A DNA stretch of 64,000 nt from Arenibacter latericius DSM 15913 (GTDB lineage: Bacteria; Bacteroidota; Bacteroidia; Flavobacteriales; Flavobacteriaceae). Shown piece by piece: positions 46,089-52,995 of the stretch. The stretch is from the NCBI RefSeq assembly GCF_000424985.1, contig NZ_AUKX01000032.1, forward strand, positions 1 to 64,000, read 5' to 3'. Both the position numbers and the translations under genes were made by a program. The notes under the pieces are model-generated. The model was not told the origin of the DNA, made no database searches, and was given only the letters and a program-made list of their open reading frames with translations. Every line of letters starts with the position of its first letter. Positions within the stretch are counted from its first letter, which is position 1.

Positions 46089-46170
46089 GTAAACTACCTC
46101 GCGGCAGGCCCGCCTGAAAGATTCGGGCAAGCTAGCTAGGAGTATTCATATCACGATTATCCAGTAAATT
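46089..46170. repeat. Dispersed intergenic repeat, copy A
   Basis: This 82-bp segment begins GTAAACTACCTCG and ends CCAGTAAATT. It closely matches 58248-58330, with roughly four of five bases identical by eye. It contains the palindrome CAGGCCCGCCTG. It lies between convergent genes and touches the kinase stop codon, so it may also help end transcription. Confidence 0.75.
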
Positions 46171-46903
46171 AGGTGGTTATTTCGGGGAAGGCAATAGTTA
46201 CTTTTGTCCCCTTATGTTCTGTGGAAACCACTTCCATTTCTCCTTGCAATAAACTAAGAAACTGTTGTACGATTATTAAGCTTAATCCTGCGCCTACTTC
46301 TCCATTTGTTCCCTGAAATACAGGCCCCTCAAAAGAGTATAACAATTTTTGAGTTTCTTTTCCCATTCCTAATCCATAATCTATTACAGAGATAACGATG
46401 TCATTTTCACTCCTTAACACCTCAAAATCGACCGATTTACCAGATTCTGAGAACTTTATAGCATTATTCACCAATTTTTTCAAAATGAACAAAATCAAAA
46501 AAGAATCATTAGAAAATGTCAGGCTTTCATCCCCCTTAAATGTAAAGTCAATTTTCTTTTCAGTCAGCGCTTCATCAGACCCTTCCTTAAGCGCTATAAA
46601 TAAATCATACGCCGTCAGCTCCGTTTTTTGAGGTTTGTACTTATCTAATTGTGTTTTAAGCCAAGTACTAGTATCATTAACAGTTTGGAGGCTTTTTTCT
46701 GCATCTTTCGTTATCCGAGGCCACAAATTAAAAAAATCTTCTTTGCTTACGAACTCACTTTCTAAAGATTGAATTAGCCATAATAAATTTCCAAAAACCT
46801 CTTTAAAATCGTGCGAGAGTAATGAAATCCACCCCTTCTTAAGTTCAATTTCTTCTTGTAACCTTTTTTTCTCTTCCCTAAGCTCCTTTATCTCCTTACT
46901 CAT
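46169..46903 (-). CDS. Small soluble sensor-less histidine kinase (paralogue 2)
   Basis: This 244-residue protein has a charged N-terminal coiled coil (2-22), then the phosphoacceptor His31 in LLSHDFKEVFGNL and a HATPase domain. The latter has KKLVNNAIKF (N box), DYGLGMG (G1) and GAGLSLIIVQ (G2). There is no sensor domain, membrane helix or receiver. It is closely similar along its full length to the kinase at 47965-48693. It lies 412 bp downstream of the response regulator on the same strand and may have its own promoter. Confidence 0.85.
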   Translation of the reverse strand: MSKEIKELREEKKRLQEEIELKKGWISLLSHDFKEVFGNLLWLIQSLESEFVSKEDFFNLWPRITKDAEKSLQTVNDTSTWLKTQLDKYKPQKTELTAYDLFIALKEGSDEALTEKKIDFTFKGDESLTFSNDSFLILFILKKLVNNAIKFSESGKSVDFEVLRSENDIVISVIDYGLGMGKETQKLLYSFEGPVFQGTNGEVGAGLSLIIVQQFLSLLQGEMEVVSTEHKGTKVTIAFPEITT

Positions 46904-47315
46904 TCTTTAAATTTATCTAGGCACTTATCGCATTAATTCTTTATGTTCACTGATACCCAACCAAATAGTATTTACCTCAATAAAATTTGTTTATAAAGGA
47001 GGGATCTAAGAAATTCATCATTCCTAAATCTAGGCATTTTTCTATCCTACAAGAACCCCTCTAACCTTTGACAACTACTATACTATTCTCCTCTCAGGTT
47101 CTTATTATTCTAATAGCTTAACATCTAAACTACTGAAATTATCTTAATCTAAGCTACCCGCATTAACAACGTCACTCAAAATCAAAGATAATATTTAACG
47201 TCATTCTGATTAGAAGCAATCTTAAGGCAAGGAATATCAGAAGGTTTGAGTAATGGTTCTCCTAGGTATGATGAAATAGTGATAAGCGACAGCAGAGGCA
47301 CTGCTGAACTTCAAA
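46904..47315. other. 412-bp interval between response regulator and kinase genes
   Basis: On the minus strand TATCTTTG (47190-47183) is a consensus -7 box that could serve the downstream kinase with a 280-nt leader; no -33 is seen. The stretch 47200-47306 resembles a decayed intergenic repeat with TTCTGAT/ATCAGAA arms and a CAGCAG-AGGCA-CTGCTG hairpin (47290-47306). No coding frame is seen. Confidence 0.4.
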
Positions 47316-47951
47316 TCAATTATAAACCCGCATAATAGCGATAAGCTCGGGAATAGATTGAACGTTCAGTTTCTCGAATATTCTATTCTTATAGGTACTA
47401 ACCGTAGAAACGTGAAGATTTAACTGATTAGACAGCTCTTTTAAGGTAAGCCCCTCTATTAATTTATGCGCAACCTCTAATTCCCTGTTAGATAATGCTT
47501 CAATAGATGCAGCATTCTCCTGATTATTTAATTTACTAAAAACCAATTGTTCTTTCACCTCATCACTTAAATATCGGCCTGTCTTTAATATAGTAGTAAT
47601 GGCGTCATCTATTTGCTCCTTGGGCGACAATTTGTTTAAAAATCCATCTGCACCCATTTTAAGATAACGCAGGGCGTACAAATGCTCTTCTTGAGAAGAA
47701 AAAATTAAGATTTTTAGCGATGGTTGCTTTAACTTTATAAAATCAATGGCCTGTTGCAGCGTACCATTAGGCATATTTACGTCTAGGATAACTAGGTCGA
47801 ATTTTTCCTTAGAGACCAGAGCCATAAGAGACTTATAATCGTCAACTTCAGAAAGAACAGCGTTAGGCCTCTGTTTCTCAATCATTTGAACCAATCCCAT
47901 ACGTACTATAACATGATCATCTGCAACTAAAATACGAGAGGCGGTTAACAT
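47316..47951 (-). CDS. LuxR/NarL-family response regulator
   Basis: This 211-residue protein has a receiver domain (about 5-120) with acidic pocket VADDHV (Asp11, Asp12), phosphoacceptor Asp57 in LVILDVNMP and the conserved lysine in FLNKLSPKEQ. A LuxR-type helix-turn-helix (about 148-207) follows: LSNRELEVAHKLIEGLTLKELSNQLNLHVSTVSTYKNRIF. It starts 13 bp after the upstream kinase, clearly the same operon. It could control the pilus-like genes upstream on the same strand; that is inference. Confidence 0.93.
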   Translation of the reverse strand: MLTASRILVADDHVIVRMGLVQMIEKQRPNAVLSEVDDYKSLMALVSKEKFDLVILDVNMPNGTLQQAIDFIKLKQPSLKILIFSSQEEHLYALRYLKMGADGFLNKLSPKEQIDDAITTILKTGRYLSDEVKEQLVFSKLNNQENAASIEALSNRELEVAHKLIEGLTLKELSNQLNLHVSTVSTYKNRIFEKLNVQSIPELIAIMRVYN

Positions 47952-47964
47952 AATGTATTACTTT

Positions 47965-48693
47965 TCAATTCGGGGGTAAGGAAATAGTAATTTTAGTCCC
48001 TACATTCTCAGTAGTGATAATATCTATTTTTCCTGCGAGCAAGGATACGAAATTTTTTACAACCTTCAAACCTAAGCCCGCACCAATTTCACCTTTTGTT
48101 CCTTCAAACACTGGACCTTCAAAAGAATATAGTAAATCTTTAGTCTCCTTGCTCATTCCTACACCACTATCTTTTATGGATAAACTAATAGTATCATCAG
48201 ACGCTAATGCCTTAAACTCTATACATCCATTCTCATGGGAAAACTTTATAGCATTGTCTAAAAGCTTTTTTAAAATAAACAAAACAAGAAACTCATCGCT
48301 ATAAAAAACTAGGCTTTCATTTCCCTTAAATTGAAAGTCCATTTTCTTATCTTCTAATTTCTCCTCAAATTCTTTTTTAAGTTGAATAAATAGGTCTAAA
48401 ACAAATATTTTAGACTTTTTAGGTTCAAAACCGTTAATCTGACTTTTTATCCAATCGCTAGTATCCGTAACCGTTTGAAGGTTCTTTTGGGCATCCTCCT
48501 TTATTCTTGGCAATAACTTAAAGAAGTCATCTTTACTCATTCCCTCGTTTTCCACTGCTTCAGTAAGCCACAATAGGTTTCTAAAGACTCCTTTAAAATC
48601 ATGGGAGATTAAGGAAATCCACCCTGTCTTTAATTCACTTTCTTGCTGCAGTTTTTGGATTTCTGCTATTAGCTCTTTTGTTTCTGTACCCAT
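47965..48693 (-). CDS. Small soluble sensor-less histidine kinase (paralogue 1)
   Basis: This 242-residue protein has a coiled coil (2-22), then phosphoacceptor His31 in LISHDFKGVFRNL. The HATPase domain has KKLLDNAIKF, DSGVGMS and GAGLGLKVVKNF. It has no membrane or sensor domain, so it must sense through a partner or through the upstream hybrid kinase. It lies 28 bp after the hybrid kinase and 13 bp before the response regulator. It is a near full-length paralogue of the kinase at 46169-46903. Confidence 0.88.
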   Translation of the reverse strand: MGTETKELIAEIQKLQQESELKTGWISLISHDFKGVFRNLLWLTEAVENEGMSKDDFFKLLPRIKEDAQKNLQTVTDTSDWIKSQINGFEPKKSKIFVLDLFIQLKKEFEEKLEDKKMDFQFKGNESLVFYSDEFLVLFILKKLLDNAIKFSHENGCIEFKALASDDTISLSIKDSGVGMSKETKDLLYSFEGPVFEGTKGEIGAGLGLKVVKNFVSLLAGKIDIITTENVGTKITISLPPN

Positions 48694-48721
48694 AGCCTAA
48701 TTAATACTAGTTGTTTTATAC

Positions 48722-51487
48722 TTAGTTTTTATCATAAATTGGTTCTCCTAACCATTTGGCAAGCATATTACCCAACGACTGCTGTAAGATAGGTTTCGCC
48801 AAGAAATCTGTCATCCCCGCATCCAAACATCTTTCTTTCTCTCCTGGTAAGCTTCCGGCAGTTAGCGCTATAATTGGCACTTCTACCTCCTCTTCAGAAG
48901 CTCTAATAAGTTGAGTAGCCTCTAAGCCGTTCATTTTGGGCATTTGCACATCCATTAAAACGATGTCTGGTTTTTCATGGGTATATTTCTCAACCGCTTC
49001 TTTCCCATTTAAAGCCTCAATAACAATAACGTTAGGAACAAGTTCTAGCAAAAACAACTTGGTTAGATGCATATTAATCTCATTATCCTCCGCTATTAGA
49101 ATTTTTAATTTGGGACTACTTGGTTCTAAAACAATATCTTTAGGCGCTTTAGGTTTCTCAGAAGCAATATTTTTAAGTCCAGCCAGGGTTGCATACATTT
49201 GCCGCATCCTAATTGGCTTTACCAATCTACTTTCTATTTCTAATTCCTCACAGGCAGCTTGTAATTGATTGTCATCAGAAGAGCTATACAGTACAATAAA
49301 TGGTATTTCACAAGATTGAGATGGGGCAAGTCCTTTAATTTTCCGAATAGTCTCTATCCCATCCATTACCGGCATGTGATAATCCATAATAATGACATCA
49401 AACTCCGGATGATCCATCATAATCAACAAAGCTTTTAGACCACTGTCTGCTTCCTCTACTTCAATGTTTTTAATTTCTAACATCCGTCTTAGGATTTTTC
49501 GGTTGTTCTCATTGTCATCAACAATAAGCACCCTCTTAATATCCTCTAGGCCATTATCTGTTTCCTCATGTTCTACTTTAAATTCAATATCAAAATAGAA
49601 GTCACTTCCTTTCCCCTGTTCACTATCTAGTTGCAAGATGCTATTCCCTAAGGCCAACAACTTATTAGAAATTGTAAGTCCCAGACCGGTACCCCCATAT
49701 CTTTTGGTAATACTCCCATCCTCTTGGGTAAACGGACTAAAAACTTCTTCTTGTTTATCCTTATGAATCCCAATACCAGTATCACTGACTCCAAAACGCA
49801 AACGCATTTTATTGTTGCCGTAATCTTCTAAAATAGTTACGTACAACTTAATTTCACCTTGCTCGGTAAACTTTAAAGCGTTGCCTAATAGATTTACTAA
49901 AACCTGTTTTAGTCTCGTAGCGTCTGCCCAGATATATCGGGGAATGTTATGGTCTATATCCATCAACATCTCCAACCCTTTTTTATTTATTCCAAAGGAA
50001 ACAATATTGAAAGTTTCAGAAATTAACTCCTCCAGATCTACCCTATCTAGATCTAACTTCATTTTGTTACTTTCAATTTTGGAGAAATCTAGGATATCGT
50101 TAATAATACTATACAGTGCAACACCAGACTGATTGATAATCTCTAGGTATTGCTTTTGCGTATCATTTAGTTTTGTGCCTAGCGCCAATTCCGTAAAACC
50201 AATAATCCCATTTAAAGGAGTGCGAATTTCATGACTCATATTGGCTATAAACTGCGACTTCACTTTTAATGCTTCTTCCGCTTCTTCCTTAGCTTTTAAA
50301 AGCTCATCGGACAATTTCTTTTGCTCCGAGATATCTATTACGCTGGTTAAAATTCGCTTATTTCCTTTCTCATCCTCATCTAGGTTGCTCATAAAATACC
50401 AAACAGCCTTTTCCCCAGATTTCTTAACAATAGCCATTTCTCCCGAGGCCTTTCCGCATTCACTTACTGCAGACAAATACTCCTTTACTTTCTCCTTCCT
50501 ATCTGCAGAAATCAAATCAAAAATAGTGGACTGCTTCATCTCTTGCTCAGTATATCCGGAAGCCTTCAAGCCTGCAGGATTAACGTCTATAAAGTTTCCT
50601 TCAAGATCATGAATACTTAAAATCCCTGTTACATTATTAAATAAATTATGGAATTTTTGTTCGCTTTTTTCTAGCAGTTGCTCTCTTTTTACAAACTCGG
50701 TAACATCACGACCAATAGTTAATATAATTTCTGCATCCATAATTGGAGTACTGGTCCATTCCATCCATTTAATCTCACCATCTTTTGTCTTAAATCTATT
50801 GGTGAAATTAACAACGGATTCTCCAGACTTAAGTTTCTCCATTGACTTCGCAGTTTTCTCTAGGTCTTCTTCAAGAATAATATTTCCTAAAGGCAATCCC
50901 AAAAACTCTTCTATACTCCACCCCAATGTATTTGTAAATGAGGGGTTGTGCGAGATTAAAACCCCCTCAAAGGAGATAATACCAATTAAATCCCTAGACA
51001 GGTTAAATAGCGTATCCTGATTTTCTAAACGTTGGTCTCTAAGCTTACTCGCTACTAAAAAGTTCACCTGTTTAATAGCTTTAGCCAGAAATGTATTTTC
51101 AAACTCCGTTAATTCTTTTTCTTTATCATAAAAAATATTTAGACTCCCTACTAGGGAACCATTAAAATGAAAAATAGGGAGTGCTTTGCTAAACCTTACC
51201 TCAAATTTATCTGTGGAGTGAGGCGCTAAATTCAACGCCTTCCCGCTTTCCTGTTCAACAATTTTTAATTCAGGATCTAGAGACCATATTTTTTCTATGG
51301 AATCATCGTTTGTTGCTACTACATACACCTCCGACTCTTTAAATATAGTAATGGTACATAGCGGTACACCTAGCACTTCTGAAACGGAATAGATTAGGAA
51401 GTCAAAAACATCTTTATAAATGGTATTGAGTGTCTTTAATCTACATAAAGATTGATATTGCTCTGAACTATTGTTATGATTGTTCAT
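48722..51487 (-). CDS. Hybrid histidine kinase: GAF-PAS-PAS-HisKA-HATPase-REC-REC
   Basis: This 921-residue protein has no membrane helix. A GAF-like domain (about 10-150) precedes two PAS domains (about 158-270 and 277-392). HisKA follows with His419 in ANMSHEIRTPLNG. HATPase_c (about 520-640) shows NLLGNALKF, DTGIGI and GGTGLGLTIS. The first receiver (about 652-770) has phosphoacceptor Asp702 and the second (about 795-912) has Asp846 in VLMDVQMPKMNG. It senses a cytoplasmic signal and passes phosphate through a multistep relay. It starts 66 bp after the adhesin-like gene on the same strand, so it probably belongs to that operon. Confidence 0.93.
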   Translation of the reverse strand: MNNHNNSSEQYQSLCRLKTLNTIYKDVFDFLIYSVSEVLGVPLCTITIFKESEVYVVATNDDSIEKIWSLDPELKIVEQESGKALNLAPHSTDKFEVRFSKALPIFHFNGSLVGSLNIFYDKEKELTEFENTFLAKAIKQVNFLVASKLRDQRLENQDTLFNLSRDLIGIISFEGVLISHNPSFTNTLGWSIEEFLGLPLGNIILEEDLEKTAKSMEKLKSGESVVNFTNRFKTKDGEIKWMEWTSTPIMDAEIILTIGRDVTEFVKREQLLEKSEQKFHNLFNNVTGILSIHDLEGNFIDVNPAGLKASGYTEQEMKQSTIFDLISADRKEKVKEYLSAVSECGKASGEMAIVKKSGEKAVWYFMSNLDEDEKGNKRILTSVIDISEQKKLSDELLKAKEEAEEALKVKSQFIANMSHEIRTPLNGIIGFTELALGTKLNDTQKQYLEIINQSGVALYSIINDILDFSKIESNKMKLDLDRVDLEELISETFNIVSFGINKKGLEMLMDIDHNIPRYIWADATRLKQVLVNLLGNALKFTEQGEIKLYVTILEDYGNNKMRLRFGVSDTGIGIHKDKQEEVFSPFTQEDGSITKRYGGTGLGLTISNKLLALGNSILQLDSEQGKGSDFYFDIEFKVEHEETDNGLEDIKRVLIVDDNENNRKILRRMLEIKNIEVEEADSGLKALLIMMDHPEFDVIIMDYHMPVMDGIETIRKIKGLAPSQSCEIPFIVLYSSSDDNQLQAACEELEIESRLVKPIRMRQMYATLAGLKNIASEKPKAPKDIVLEPSSPKLKILIAEDNEINMHLTKLFLLELVPNVIVIEALNGKEAVEKYTHEKPDIVLMDVQMPKMNGLEATQLIRASEEEVEVPIIALTAGSLPGEKERCLDAGMTDFLAKPILQQSLGNMLAKWLGEPIYDKN

Positions 51488-51553
51488 TTTAATTTTTCAC
51501 TTTAATAAGTATCAATGCTATTATGGCATGGACAACGAAAATAACTTTACGAT

Positions 51554-52984
51554 TTATTGAGCGGTAAAGCTATAAATTACATTAATAGAATAGGTAGTTT
51601 TTTCCTTTTCTATTAAGGATTGCGCAGCAGATGGAGAGATTAAATATTTAATATCAAATTCCTGATCTAAAACAGGGGCCCCTGCCGAAATAATTTTTTG
51701 CGGGGTAGTCGTTAAGGGTACGGTACTAATGCCATTTACACCTACTTCTAAAATAGTAGAATTTATGCTGGATTGTACTCCTTCTTTATTGAAGAAGGCC
51801 GCGGCAGATTTTACATACAACTCATAATTTTCGTTGTTAGACAGCTTAAGTTGAGTTGGAATTACTTTAGATTGCCCTTGCTGGTAATGTGTTGCACTAT
51901 TAAACTCGAAGTTTACTTCCCGTTTAGAGGGGGCAATAGTTAATTCTGAGAGGGGAGGTACCTCTAGTGTAACATCTGTTAATTGTATTGCAGAATGAAC
52001 ATTGTCTGGACTCTTAGCATCTAATTCTAACTGAAAGGTATAGGCCCCTGCTTTAAAAAAGTAATTTTTAAGATCTAAATTTGAAATTGAAAAATTAAGG
52101 TCAAATGTATTTTGATTCCCAGGCGCTACTGCAAATGGACCATTTGGGGTATAATTTGTCCAGTTTTCTTGAGAAAGAGGAAGTTTTGAAATTTTTGAAG
52201 AATTAGAGCTTTCTAATTTTATAAATACAGGTGATAATGTGGATTGTACTGCTTTAGATGATATAAATTGTATTGCAGAAGTGGTTTTCCCAAAAAGATT
52301 AAATTCAACAGCATTTGAAATTTTTGTTTGCCCGATTGAAATTTGTCTTCCTGTAAATGCCCTATATGCATTTAAATTTGAAATGGTATGATTTACCATG
52401 GTGTTATTAGACATCCAATTAATAGAGGAGGCAGAAGTAGAGGGAATTACAAGAATAACATCAAAACTATCTGGAGTAAAATAACCTCCATAATTATGGT
52501 TGATGGTTAACTTATATTCTCCTGGAATAAAGATATTATTGGCAAAATCGGAAGCTGATATTTTAAAATTGAATACTACCTCTCCTGGATTAAAACTAGA
52601 TCCCCCTCTAGAATGGGGTTCGTACCAATTTGTTTGAGTAGTGGAAAACCATTGATACCCTGGATAGACGTCATGATCATGAAATTTGGGTTGTTTACCT
52701 CCTATATTATCTAGACGCCACTGTAATATAGAAGAAGGAAGTTTGTTAATGTTGTTTGTATGTGTAAATACATTGCTTGTAGACATCATATATGGAGTGA
52801 TATCATGATTTCTCCATTTATCTTGACCCCCAGTGTTTAAAACAGTGAGCGTTGTGGAGAACTCAGTGCCATTAATAATATTACTAGCCGGAATCTCTAT
52901 TCTAACTGGTGCTTGGGCAATTAGCGAAGTTAAAGTACCTAATAAGGTAACTCCTCCTAAAATAAATCTTATAAACGCCTTCAT
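51554..52984 (-). CDS. Multidomain fibre-tip-like surface protein with C-terminal pilin-like domain
   Basis: From ATG 52984 the protein has 476 residues; a TTG three codons up is less likely. After a signal peptide (TLTSLIAQ) come about three beta-sandwich domains, at roughly 25-185, 187-340 and 343-476. The last has the same order of motifs as the three pilins: LSELTIAPS, EVNFEFNSATHY and the final strand TTYSINVIYSFTAQ, compared with TYTQNVIYTATAN in pilin 3. A receptor-type domain joined to a pilin domain is the plan of chaperone-usher tip adhesins. It lies 11 bp after the usher-like gene. The ligand is unknown. Confidence 0.65.
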   Translation of the reverse strand: MKAFIRFILGGVTLLGTLTSLIAQAPVRIEIPASNIINGTEFSTTLTVLNTGGQDKWRNHDITPYMMSTSNVFTHTNNINKLPSSILQWRLDNIGGKQPKFHDHDVYPGYQWFSTTQTNWYEPHSRGGSSFNPGEVVFNFKISASDFANNIFIPGEYKLTINHNYGGYFTPDSFDVILVIPSTSASSINWMSNNTMVNHTISNLNAYRAFTGRQISIGQTKISNAVEFNLFGKTTSAIQFISSKAVQSTLSPVFIKLESSNSSKISKLPLSQENWTNYTPNGPFAVAPGNQNTFDLNFSISNLDLKNYFFKAGAYTFQLELDAKSPDNVHSAIQLTDVTLEVPPLSELTIAPSKREVNFEFNSATHYQQGQSKVIPTQLKLSNNENYELYVKSAAAFFNKEGVQSSINSTILEVGVNGISTVPLTTTPQKIISAGAPVLDQEFDIKYLISPSAAQSLIEKEKTTYSINVIYSFTAQ

Positions 52985-52995
52985 AATTCCCAAAT

